Shown here piece by piece: positions 46,948 through 55,291 of a stretch of 64,000 nt of DNA. The position numbers were made by a program, and so were the translations under genes. The DNA is taken from NCBI GenBank assembly GCA_965218495.1, contig OZ244626.1:2790001-2854000 (forward strand), read 5' to 3'. This DNA is from G965218495 sp965218495 (GTDB lineage: Bacteria; Bacteroidota; Rhodothermia; Rhodothermales; Bin80). Below the pieces are notes generated by a model. That model did not search any database, was not told where the DNA came from, and saw only the letters and a program-made list of their open reading frames with translations. Each line of letters starts with the position of its first letter. Position 1 is the stretch's first letter.

Positions 46948-47285
46948 TGAGGCAACCTACGATCCGGGACTCCGGGCAGACTGTTGAGCTGGACCTTCAC
47001 GGCGCAAGCATCCGTGACGCCGTCATTCTCCTGCGGCGAACGCTCTTGGTAAGCGTCCAGCGAGGCCGCTCGTCAGTAAAAGTCATCCATGGCTACTCCA
47101 CCAGCGTGGACCCACGGAGGCACTTGTCTATTCGGGACGAGCTGTACGACTTGTTGGACGAAGGCACGCTCACCGAGGTGCAGAGCCATCACCGCTTTGA
47201 CGGATCAACGATTCTATTGCTGGGCCACTTCGACCGGACCGACCAGCGGCGCATCACGATGTACGATATTACTAGCCAGTGGTAG
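46947..47285 (+). CDS. Smr (MutS2 C-terminal-like) domain protein
   Basis: 112 residues from the ATG at 46947; a TTG three bases earlier is also in frame. The core reads VELDLHGASIRDAVILLRR, VKVIHGYSTS and LSIRDELYDLLDEG, the LDxHG and (H/T)GxG-like signatures of Smr domains. Such domains nick branched DNA or act as RNases; stand-alone versions are poorly characterised. It overlaps the arsC-like stop and is three bases before the amidotransferase gene, suggesting one transcript. Confidence 0.8.
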
Positions 47286-47288
47286 CCA

Positions 47289-48008
47289 GTGTCAGTTTGC
47301 ATCGGCATAACGACTGCGTACGAAGGAGCGCAGCAGCGTCTGGACCATGATTACGTCCGAGCTGTAGAGGACGCCGGCGGGCTTCCGATACTGGTGCCAT
47401 TTCTGCAGACGGACGCGGCTGCGGACACGCTTGCTTCGCACCTAGATGGACTCATCATCCCGGGCGGACCTGCCGTCACCGACGGCCTGATTGGTGATAT
47501 TCCGCCGGAACTCGGGCACGCGGATCCGCTTCGCCGCCTGGGCGACCTCGCTATACTGAAGGCATGTCTGCGCCGCAGCCTCCCCGTTTTTGGCATCTGC
47601 TATGGAATGCAGCTGATAAGCGCCTCTATGGGCGGCACCATTTATGGAGACGTAGAGCGACAGGTTGCTGCGGCTACCGCTCACAGCGACCAGCGCGGTG
47701 CGGGTGAGCACCCCGTTTACATCCGTCCCAACTCCCACCTGGCGCACGTGCTTGGCACAACCACACTCAGCGTCAACACGTTCCACTTGCAGGCGATAGC
47801 AACACCTGGAATGGGGCTTGAGGTCAGCGCTTGGGCCAGTGATGGCGTCATTGAGGCGATCGAAAATGCGAGCGGCTCCATTCTCGGCGTACAATTCCAT
47901 CCAGAGCGAATGGGTGCTGAGATGCAGCCGTTGTTTCAGGACCTGGTTCGGCGTGCCAAGGCACACCAGCCTTCGCGGCGCGCATCTGGAGCTATGGTCC
48001 GCGGATGA
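47289..48008 (+). CDS. Gamma-glutamyl-gamma-aminobutyrate hydrolase-like class I amidotransferase (peptidase C26)
   Basis: 239 residues starting with GTG. The family features are LDHDYVRAVEDAGGLPILV, HLDGLIIPGGPAV, the nucleophile Cys in PVFGICYGMQLISASMGGT, HLAHVLGTTTLSVNTFHLQA and the catalytic His-Glu in ILGVQFHPERMG. These resemble PuuD, which cleaves gamma-glutamyl-GABA in putrescine breakdown. No other Puu genes are close, so the natural substrate is uncertain. It overlaps the SxtJ-like gene by four bases. Confidence 0.9.
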   Translation: MSVCIGITTAYEGAQQRLDHDYVRAVEDAGGLPILVPFLQTDAAADTLASHLDGLIIPGGPAVTDGLIGDIPPELGHADPLRRLGDLAILKACLRRSLPVFGICYGMQLISASMGGTIYGDVERQVAAATAHSDQRGAGEHPVYIRPNSHLAHVLGTTTLSVNTFHLQAIATPGMGLEVSAWASDGVIEAIENASGSILGVQFHPERMGAEMQPLFQDLVRRAKAHQPSRRASGAMVRG

Positions 48009-48436
48009 TGCAACGTCTTTGGCATGACATCAGAGAGCTGCCATCCGACCGAAAGGCGCTGCGCTCGTTCGGCCTCACCATTGGCAGCGTTTGCCTCCTT
48101 GCGGCTGCTGGAGTCGCCGTGCTCAGCGCTACCTGGCGCGCCGCATGGATTCTGGGAATCGTGGGGACCTCTCTTGTAGCGCTGGGACTGCTGACCCCAC
48201 GCGTCCTAAGGCCAGTCCAATATCCGTGGATGGCGCTGGCGATCGTGTTAGGGTATCTGATGACCAATGTGCTGCTTACGATCGTCTTCTTCCTGGTCGT
48301 CACCCCAACTGGCCTATTGATGCGGCTTTTTGGGCGCGACCCTATGCAGCGCAACCTGGACAGGAATGCCGAAACGTATTGGATTCCCAAGCAATACGAC
48401 GCGCACGCAACGGAGCAGCTGACGAAGTATCACTAG
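48005..48436 (+). CDS. SxtJ-family small membrane protein
   Basis: 143 residues with three or so hydrophobic segments (FGLTIGSVCLLAAAGVAVL, AWILGIVGTSLVALGLL, PWMALAIVLGYLMTNVLLTI). The conserved end is TPTGLLMRLFGRDPMQR followed by SYWI-like TYWIPK, the mark of SxtJ proteins. These often accompany SxtN/carbamoyltransferase or glycan genes. No such partner is seen here; it sits at the end of the dnaE-arsC-Smr-amidotransferase run. Function unknown. Confidence 0.85.
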   Translation: MMQRLWHDIRELPSDRKALRSFGLTIGSVCLLAAAGVAVLSATWRAAWILGIVGTSLVALGLLTPRVLRPVQYPWMALAIVLGYLMTNVLLTIVFFLVVTPTGLLMRLFGRDPMQRNLDRNAETYWIPKQYDAHATEQLTKYH

Positions 48437-48449
48437 AAAGGTGGGACTG

Positions 48450-48521
48450 TAGGCGGCGCGGACGCTGACCTAGAACACAAGCACCGCCTCTACGGCCAGC
48501 GTCAGCAATAGGAGCCGCCTA
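48450..48521. terminator. Paired inverted repeats between convergent genes
   Basis: TAGGCGGC (48450-48457) pairs with GCCGCCTA (48514-48521), and inside it GACGCTG (48461-48467) pairs with CAGCGTC (48497-48503). The structure sits between the SxtJ-like stop and the CDF stop and may end transcription from both sides. No T-run is present. Confidence 0.45.
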
Positions 48522-49613
48522 TTTCCTGCCCCATTTTTTCTTCTTCTTCCCGGCGACGGAATACCACTCAGTCAGCAGGTGGTCCACATGATGCGTCTCC
48601 TCCTGGCACTGCCGGGCTGAGGTCTCAAGCTGCATGGTGACGTGGCCAATACCGAATTCTCCCGTCGCAACTGCCCGCAGGTTCTCCAATATGGTATCAT
48701 ACGACCCTTGGTATTCCTTATCCACGAGGATGTGCGCGCTCATCATCTCACTCCCCTCCGAGATGGTCCACACATGAATGTCATGAATTAGTGTCACGTG
48801 CGGCACCATCTCAATCTTGTGGCAGAGTTCGTTGACGTCAATATGCGCGGGCGCCCCTTCCAAGAGCACATGAACAATTTTTTTGAGGAGGCCCCATGTG
48901 GCCCGTAGGATGATGAGGCTGAGCACGACGCTGACTATCGGGTCCGCCAGATACCAGTTTGGATTGTTGTCGGCGAACAGCCAGATCAAGATGCCGGAGA
49001 TCACTACGGCGACGGACCCCAACAGGTCAGCCATCACATGCTGATACGCACCTTCAACGTTGACGCTGTGCCCGGCGGAGCGGGCCAGGATAAGGGCCGC
49101 ACCTACATTGACCAGCAGGCCAATCGTACCGACTATCAGCATCAGCGGGCCTTCGACTTCGAAGTTTTGGGTGTTGAGCCTCTTGTACGCCTCCAGGAGG
49201 ATCATTCCGACGATAAACCACAGCGATAGTGCGTTCACGAGCGCCGCGAGGATTTCGAGGCGTTGATACCCGAATGTGCGCTCTGCAGTCGCCGTTCGCT
49301 CCGCAAAATGCATGGCCAAGAGTGCTAGGCCTATCGATGCGGCATCTGTGGCCATGTGACCGGCATCAGAAAGCAGCGCGAGGCTGCCAGAAAGGACGCC
49401 CCCGATTACCTCAACGAACATGTAACCGGCAATGAGGCCCAGTGCCCACCACAGGTTGCGCTTGCTCGCGCCACGCAAGTCGTGCGAGTGGCTATGTCCG
49501 CTAAAGAATCCGCCCCCGTGATCGTGCCCGTCGTGGCTGTGGTCATGGTCGTGCCCGCCATGGCTGTGGTCGTGGTCGTGCCCGCCGTGACTATGGTCGT
49601 GGTCTTTGGACAT
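48519..49613 (-). CDS. Cation diffusion facilitator (zinc/cobalt-type) exporter
   Basis: 364 residues. The N-terminus has about 47 residues of His/Asp-rich repeats (HDHDHSHGGHDHDHSHDG), a likely metal sensor or buffer. Six membrane helices follow with the CDF metal-site motifs LLSDAGHMATDAAS in helix 2 and YQHVMADLLGSVAVV in helix 5, then the cytoplasmic ferredoxin-like domain (HVTLIHDIHVWTISEGSEMM) and a Lys-rich end. The protein should move Zn2+ (or Co2+/Cd2+) out in exchange for protons. A His-rich protein lies upstream on the same strand, pointing to a small metal-handling locus. Confidence 0.94.
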   Translation of the reverse strand: MSKDHDHSHGGHDHDHSHGGHDHDHSHDGHDHGGGFFSGHSHSHDLRGASKRNLWWALGLIAGYMFVEVIGGVLSGSLALLSDAGHMATDAASIGLALLAMHFAERTATAERTFGYQRLEILAALVNALSLWFIVGMILLEAYKRLNTQNFEVEGPLMLIVGTIGLLVNVGAALILARSAGHSVNVEGAYQHVMADLLGSVAVVISGILIWLFADNNPNWYLADPIVSVVLSLIILRATWGLLKKIVHVLLEGAPAHIDVNELCHKIEMVPHVTLIHDIHVWTISEGSEMMSAHILVDKEYQGSYDTILENLRAVATGEFGIGHVTMQLETSARQCQEETHHVDHLLTEWYSVAGKKKKKWGRK

Positions 49614-50139
49614 TATTGAAGTCGGGGATTTCTACTGATAGCTGCAACGGCCAACCCTAGGTCAAATGCCAAGAGCTTCTTGGAGGCCAAAGTAAGTAAA
49701 AGAAGAACCGCGTGCATTCCTGTACGGGCATACAGGTGAATCGCAGCACATATGAATATGGCCAGTCACGCGGAGGCCTCCGCACCATTTGGTGCCATGC
49801 CACATTGATCCTACTGCTGGGTGTCCGGCTATGGACGCACTCGCAACGGGAAGTACTCCAGCGGCTACGCGCAGCGCCCGAAATAACTCGGGCTCAATTC
49901 TGCGCCGGCGATGCGGACACATTGCCGAATGCGGGCGAAGGCTTGGACTACCCTAACGAGAATTCTTCCCAGAGTGGACCCCGCCACTGCAGCTCAACGG
50001 CGGAATGAAAAATGCAGAAAACCCGCAGCCTTTCATGAGGCTTGACAGCACAGGCGCGGGCACATGTCCCCCGTTTCCTGTCCCGCAGGGCGGGCTGACC
50101 CAGCGCCTGGACCGCCCCGGGCGAAAAAGAATGAACTAC
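49614..50139. other. Stretch between the metal exporter and the His-rich protein
   Basis: About 525 bases with no recognisable gene. Open frames up to 98 codons are present on both strands but without family resemblance. It should hold the CDF promoter; no convincing metal-regulator operator was identified. Confidence 0.4.
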
Positions 50140-50481
50140 CTAGACTGCGCCGTGATTGTCGCAGTGGTCGCCATGCACGTGGTGCAGGTGTCCATCTACC
50201 AGGTAATCCACATGATCCCCGTGGGGCACAACCTCATGGCCACAACCAGGGCCATGCTTGTGATCCGCCGCATGGCCACTGCATCCGTGCCCCTTTGTGC
50301 ACCCTTCAGGGTTGTCGTCAGAGACCTTTATCACGTGGTCGTCGTAATGACCTTCGTGCACATGGTGCATGTGACCATCGTGCAGGTAATCTGTATGGTC
50401 TCCATGCTTGATTGCCGTGTGCCCGCAGCCAGGCCCATGCACGTGGTCGCCGTGATCGTGGTGGTGATGGTCGTGTGCCAT
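50140..50481 (-). CDS. His-rich protein with two tandem metal-binding-like repeats
   Basis: 113 residues, about a quarter of them His. Two copies of one unit can be seen: HGPGCGHTAIKHGDHTDYLH then HDGHMHHVHEGHYDDH, and HGPGCGHEVVPHGDHVDYLV then DGHLHHVHGDHCDNH. They are separated by a Cys-containing linker (PEGCTKGHGCSGHAADH). Cys and His are arranged as likely zinc or nickel ligands. No signal peptide is seen, so it should be cytoplasmic. The CDF exporter gene lies downstream on the same strand, which supports a role in metal storage or buffering. I do not know a characterised family for it. Confidence 0.8.
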   Translation of the reverse strand: MAHDHHHHDHGDHVHGPGCGHTAIKHGDHTDYLHDGHMHHVHEGHYDDHVIKVSDDNPEGCTKGHGCSGHAADHKHGPGCGHEVVPHGDHVDYLVDGHLHHVHGDHCDNHGAV

Positions 50482-50659
50482 TTGTTAGTTTTCCTCTTTG
50501 GTGGGACAGGATTTAGACACTCATGGTCCGCGCTCTAACAAGATACTTTTGCACCAGTTCACGTTCAAGGCTTATGGCCAGGCACTTCGCACAAACTTAA
50601 TCGGCCATCGTTGCCGTGTCCGCTGAGCAAATCCCTCGTATCATCTTATCAGCGCAACA

Positions 50660-51496
50660 TCAATCGGGCATAGCCGGGACCAAGGCGGGACGCTCCATCC
50701 AAGTTTCTTTCGGAAAGCGCACATAACCAACCACGCGGTGCTGTACGTCGTAATCTTGACTGAATTCGGGACGCGGCGCTAGATCCCATAGCCACGGCCG
50801 AGCTCCAGGCGGCAGTGCTACGCCCCACAGAATGTCACTGTTGCACGCTTTTTGTCCATCAATTGTGTGCCGCTGATGGGTGTCCGTGATCAGGCAAACA
50901 TTACCGCCAAACGATACCAGCCAGTCCAGGTGCCGAATCACCATACGCCGTGAAAACGTGACTGAATCGCCGAGGGCTTCCTGGCCCCTAACTCGTGTGG
51001 CATAGCGTTCCACCGACAGTGGCAACTGCGACAGGACGTTGCAAGACACCACAAGATCAAAGTCCTCCCCCAGAAACGCGTTTGGCATTCTGTCGGGTGG
51101 AGCGCTCCTGTGGTCCTTCCGTGCCCAGTCATACACTGCCTCCGCCATCCCCGTCACATCGACGGTCGCCAAGCTGACGTTGGAGAATTGCCGGATCTTT
51201 ACACGAACCCGACCAAGATGGACAATATCGGCCAGCACCACCTCCTTGAATCGCCTGCTCAGCTGGGCTACCGGCACGTCAAAGAGCGGGCCCGACCCCA
51301 CCACGAGCACGCGGTCATGCCTGTTGCAGAGTTGCGCCGCCTCCAGGATGAGGGCGCGGCTACGTTGCACATGCGGTGCCCACGCAGGCCGGCAACGGCG
51401 CCCACGCGCGTACAGGCGCCTGAAACCCCGTACGTACCCCATCGCCCGCGCGTACTTGCGGGCAGGGTGCATCAAATCGCTAATCCAGGAACTCAT
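50660..51496 (-). CDS. Probable SAM-dependent methyltransferase-like protein
   Basis: 278 residues. After a basic N-terminus the sequence has RVLVVGSGPLFDVPVAQL, resembling a SAM-binding glycine loop, then EVVLADIVH (acidic end of strand 2), VDVTGMAEAVYDW and FDLVVSCNVLSQLPLS (motif IV-like), followed by RRMVIRHLDWLVSFGGNVCLIT. This order fits a class I Rossmann methyltransferase. The substrate is unknown. It starts 30 bases from the dnaG stop on the same strand and may be co-transcribed with it. Confidence 0.7.
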   Translation of the reverse strand: MSSWISDLMHPARKYARAMGYVRGFRRLYARGRRCRPAWAPHVQRSRALILEAAQLCNRHDRVLVVGSGPLFDVPVAQLSRRFKEVVLADIVHLGRVRVKIRQFSNVSLATVDVTGMAEAVYDWARKDHRSAPPDRMPNAFLGEDFDLVVSCNVLSQLPLSVERYATRVRGQEALGDSVTFSRRMVIRHLDWLVSFGGNVCLITDTHQRHTIDGQKACNSDILWGVALPPGARPWLWDLAPRPEFSQDYDVQHRVVGYVRFPKETWMERPALVPAMPD

Positions 51497-51526
51497 GGGT
51501 GCGGGGAAGCAGCAAGAACCGGGGCG

Positions 51527-54500
51527 CTACCTGGATGCCTCAACGTCCCGCTTGGCCTCGTTAAGACGTTGCACCTCTCTGAGTAACTGTTCCGGCACCA
51601 CCGGAGCAGCGGCCTCGATTTTCCTGTCTACGCTGGCTTTCAATTCGCCGATCCTGTGCAGCTTCAGTTGTTTTATCGCACCCCTGGCAGCCTTCTCCAG
51701 GTCCCTATTGTACTGAACGTGCCCCATGCTGCGCAGAGCCCAGCCTGGAGAGACTTGCTGCTTGTCTTCCTTTAAGACGCTGATCAGGTGCTCCAGTTCG
51801 GGGTCGCCATGCTCCTTGCCTCTGGCTGCGGCATCGCTCTGATATTTCTCCACAAGGAGAGAGGCCAGGCGACGGGCAAGACCCTCCGTAAACGCGCCAT
51901 CGTTCACGCGCTCCATGATAAACCTAATCATGTACTCTCCCCCTTTTACCATTATCTCAAGCAGTGCCTTTTCCGAAGGGTGCAAAAACGTGCCTCGAGG
52001 GGCTCTTCGGCGATGGTCGCGGATGCGCCTCGCTTCATCGCGCGGCGCTTGCGCGGCAGGAACGCGGTGCTCTTTTCGGCTATCATGCCGAACTGCCGGA
52101 GGCACTTTGTCGCCCAGTGCCGCACGCATGGCGTCTAGCGATACGCTGAATACCGTACTGGCCTGACGCAAGGCGCTCTCCCGGCGCTCCGGATCACCAA
52201 TCTTTCCAATCGAGGATATCACAGCATGGCTTGCGTCAGCCTTCCCTTCCGGTGTATTCATTTCGCCTCGCCGTTCGAAGTGGCCATAAAGAAACTCTAC
52301 AAAGCCCATGCGGTGCTGACCCAGGTAATTCCTGAACACCGAGGCACCGCTACTATTGATGTACGAATCCGGATCCTCTCCCGCCGGCAGTGCAGCTGCG
52401 AACGGGGTCATGCCGCCTTCCAAGGCGAGGTCGATAGCACGCAGCGCCGCTTTGGAGCCAGCTTCGTCCGCATCATAGAGCAACAGTAGCCGATCGGCAT
52501 ATCGCTGAAGCACGCTGATTTGGCCACCTGTCAGGGCCGTCCCACAACATGCTACGGCATTTGTAATGCCGGCCTGGTGGAGCGCCAAGACATCCGTGTA
52601 GCCCTCGACCAGAATCACCTCGCCTCGGGCCTTTGCCGTACCTATACTCTGGTACAAGCCGTACAACGCGCTGCTCTTTTTGTAGACCGGCGTCTCGGGT
52701 GTGTTGAGATATTTCGGCGCATGCTCGGTCTCCTTCAGAATTCGGCCACCAAATCCGATGACGTCTCCGCCCGATGAGTGTATCGGAAATATCACGCGCC
52801 CCCTGAAGCGGTCGTAAGGCCGCTTGCCATCTTCACTGGGCTTTACCAAGCCAGCCTCTTCAAGTATCTCCAACGATATGCCGTTGCGGGTCGCGGCCTT
52901 AAGCAGCACATCCCATCGGTCTGGCGCAAACCCAAGGCGAAAGCCCTCAATCGTTGCTCTGTTCAAACCGCGACGTGCAAGGTATCGTGCGCCCTCACTG
53001 CCCTCTTTAGACGCTCTAAGCTGGCGCTGGAAGTGGTACGACGCATAGCCCAGCGCATCATAGATGCGCTCCTCCCGGTCAACCATGCCCGCGCGCGCCT
53101 CGTATTGCTTGTTAACAGCAGGATCCGCTATGCGCTTGATCATGGTGGCAATGTCCCGATGCACCTGGTCCAACCCACTAGCATCTGTCAGCAGCCCACG
53201 GTCATGGCGGTCATCATAAACGACGCGCACCAGATCGCGGCGGCGCTCCTTCAGAAATGCCTGAAATGCATCTCCGCCACGCTCGCTAATGAATGCCCTG
53301 CAGTCTTGCCCAGGCAGCTCCACTACGTCCGCACCCAGCCCAACACTTAGCGCCCGATTGATGTCACGCAGCATCGCTGTCGGATGAGCTGCGCCGGCCC
53401 TGTAAACAAAGACGATGCGCGGCACAAACTGCCCAATTTGCTCGGCCATCCCAGGCGTCAGGCTCTCTCCCACTGGTGACACCACGTTTGCTATCCCTGC
53501 CGCATGTAGCACCAGAACGTCCCAAAAGTCATCCACCAACAGCACCTCAGCGCGCTCGCGCGCAGCACCCTTGCCCTGGTAGAGACCATACAGGTTGTCG
53601 TCCCTTGCGTAGTCCGTTTCTTCCGGCCATTTCGCGTGCTTATCCGTATCTGCATTGCCCAAGCCTATGCCCCTTAGACCCACCACGTCGCCCAGAGCCG
53701 ACGAAACGGGAAAGATCACACGTCCTCGAAAGCGATCGAAGTACCAAGGTCCCTCTTCGCGCTCCTTGACACGTAGCAGGCCGGCATCATGCAGCGCTTC
53801 CATGTCAAGTCCGCGCGCCTTGGCTGCTTTCATCAAAGCATCCCACTGATCGGGCGCGTATCCCAGACCAAAAGCCTCGATGGCAGCTGCGTGTATCCCG
53901 TATTCCTGCGCCAGCTGCCGGCGCTCCCGCTCCCCATCCGTCGCATGCTTGAGCTGGTCCTGAAAGAACTCCAGCCCAGCCTGTAACTCATGCACTTCCT
54001 GCGCCTTTGCCACGGCATCACGGATGGCTTTCTTGTCCACCGCCAAGACACTTGCCGCATGGTCTACATATTTCCCTAGCAATATGGTGTCACCGATGTT
54101 GGCCAACGCTGTAGCAACTGCTCGGTGTACTTCGTCTTCCCTCTCTGGCGCAAGCTGCTCCCTTTGATTGTGATAATTCTGGCGCAGGAACGTTACGAAG
54201 TCGGTGCGATCCTCAAATAAGCAGGTTTTCAGGGTCGCGGACCCGTCCGTTTCAATCACCTGCGCCGGGCCCATCCCCTTCGGCAGGGTTACGTCATAGA
54301 CGCGCATTCCCCCCGCCAGCGCGGTATTGATCATGCGGGTTGCCGCATTCATGGCGGCAGGTTGAGCATCGTGAATTACGACTAAGCGTTTGGCAAACTG
54401 ATTCAAGAGCTGGACCTGCTCCGACGTCAGCGACACGCCGACACATGCAACGGTGTTCTTTATCCCTTCCTGGTGCATTGCGAGCACATCCGCGATTCGG

Positions 54501-55291
54501 TCCACTAAGAATACTTCCTCGGCTTCACGTATCGCAGCCTTGGCCTGATACAAGCCGTACAAGGCGCGGCGAGGGCTCTGCAGCCGCGTGTTAAAGGCCA
54601 AGGCATACGCCGGTCCCTCTGGCGCTTCTGTCAGCGCACGGGCCGCGAAGCCGATGATTCGGCCCGTCTTTGAATGAATTGGAAAAACCAGATGCCCGCA
54701 CAAGCGATCGCAGAACTCCTCAGCTCCCTTCTGCTGCCCAGCAAGCTCCGCGTCCGATAGCGCCGAAAGTGCGATCTGCTCCTTGGCCGCTGCATCAACA
54801 AGGCCACGCCCGTCCTCGGGTGCATACCCCAGGCCGAATTCCCTGGCGGTGGCAATGGTCAGCTTCCGGCTCTGGAGGTCTTGCAGGACAGCATGACCTT
54901 CAGGCATCTTGTGCAGATGTGCCTGGTAGAACGCGGCCGCAACACGCAGAGCCGCACTGTTGCGTTCATTTTCCTTGGCGCGTTCGCGTGACCTGCTGCG
55001 GTCAGGAATCTCAATGTGGGCCCTTTCGGCCAGACTTCGCATGGCCTCGGGAAATGTCTGCGACTCCATCTCCATAACGAAGCCAAAGACATCGCCCCCC
55101 TTGTCGCACCCAAAGCACTTGAATCTACCTCGGTCCGGGGAGACGTAGAATGACGGCGTCTTTTCGTTATGAAAAGGACACAGCCCCACGTATTGCCGGC
55201 CACGTCGCTTCAGCTGCACGTACCCGCCCACAATGTCTACGATATCCGAAGCAGCCCGGATTTCCTCTCTGATATCGTCCGCGGGTGACAT
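51527..55291 (-). CDS. dnaG: DNA primase DnaG with three tandem core/TOPRIM units
   Basis: 1254 residues; ordinary DnaG is about 600-660. Order: CHC2 zinc finger (Cys38, His41, Cys59, Cys62), core unit 1 (about 113-432), unit 2 (435-748), unit 3 (750-1062) and a helical DnaB-binding-like tail (1100-1254). Each unit repeats FGLGYAPE/D, RFRGRVIFP, LYGLYQ, a TOPRIM domain and a helical segment. Only unit 3 is canonical: VEGYTDVLALH (Glu896) and LLLYDADEAG (Asp940, Asp942). Unit 1 has VDRIADV and VIHDAQPA; unit 2 has VDDFWDV and FVYRAGAA, so both lost the metal-binding acids. The frame is open throughout with no stop, so all three units should be translated. Units 1 and 2 may act as DNA/RNA-binding or structural modules. 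Primase identity is certain; the role of the repeats is inference. Confidence 0.95.
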   Translation of the reverse strand: MSPADDIREEIRAASDIVDIVGGYVQLKRRGRQYVGLCPFHNEKTPSFYVSPDRGRFKCFGCDKGGDVFGFVMEMESQTFPEAMRSLAERAHIEIPDRSRSRERAKENERNSAALRVAAAFYQAHLHKMPEGHAVLQDLQSRKLTIATAREFGLGYAPEDGRGLVDAAAKEQIALSALSDAELAGQQKGAEEFCDRLCGHLVFPIHSKTGRIIGFAARALTEAPEGPAYALAFNTRLQSPRRALYGLYQAKAAIREAEEVFLVDRIADVLAMHQEGIKNTVACVGVSLTSEQVQLLNQFAKRLVVIHDAQPAAMNAATRMINTALAGGMRVYDVTLPKGMGPAQVIETDGSATLKTCLFEDRTDFVTFLRQNYHNQREQLAPEREDEVHRAVATALANIGDTILLGKYVDHAASVLAVDKKAIRDAVAKAQEVHELQAGLEFFQDQLKHATDGERERRQLAQEYGIHAAAIEAFGLGYAPDQWDALMKAAKARGLDMEALHDAGLLRVKEREEGPWYFDRFRGRVIFPVSSALGDVVGLRGIGLGNADTDKHAKWPEETDYARDDNLYGLYQGKGAARERAEVLLVDDFWDVLVLHAAGIANVVSPVGESLTPGMAEQIGQFVPRIVFVYRAGAAHPTAMLRDINRALSVGLGADVVELPGQDCRAFISERGGDAFQAFLKERRRDLVRVVYDDRHDRGLLTDASGLDQVHRDIATMIKRIADPAVNKQYEARAGMVDREERIYDALGYASYHFQRQLRASKEGSEGARYLARRGLNRATIEGFRLGFAPDRWDVLLKAATRNGISLEILEEAGLVKPSEDGKRPYDRFRGRVIFPIHSSGGDVIGFGGRILKETEHAPKYLNTPETPVYKKSSALYGLYQSIGTAKARGEVILVEGYTDVLALHQAGITNAVACCGTALTGGQISVLQRYADRLLLLYDADEAGSKAALRAIDLALEGGMTPFAAALPAGEDPDSYINSSGASVFRNYLGQHRMGFVEFLYGHFERRGEMNTPEGKADASHAVISSIGKIGDPERRESALRQASTVFSVSLDAMRAALGDKVPPAVRHDSRKEHRVPAAQAPRDEARRIRDHRRRAPRGTFLHPSEKALLEIMVKGGEYMIRFIMERVNDGAFTEGLARRLASLLVEKYQSDAAARGKEHGDPELEHLISVLKEDKQQVSPGWALRSMGHVQYNRDLEKAARGAIKQLKLHRIGELKASVDRKIEAAAPVVPEQLLREVQRLNEAKRDVEASR

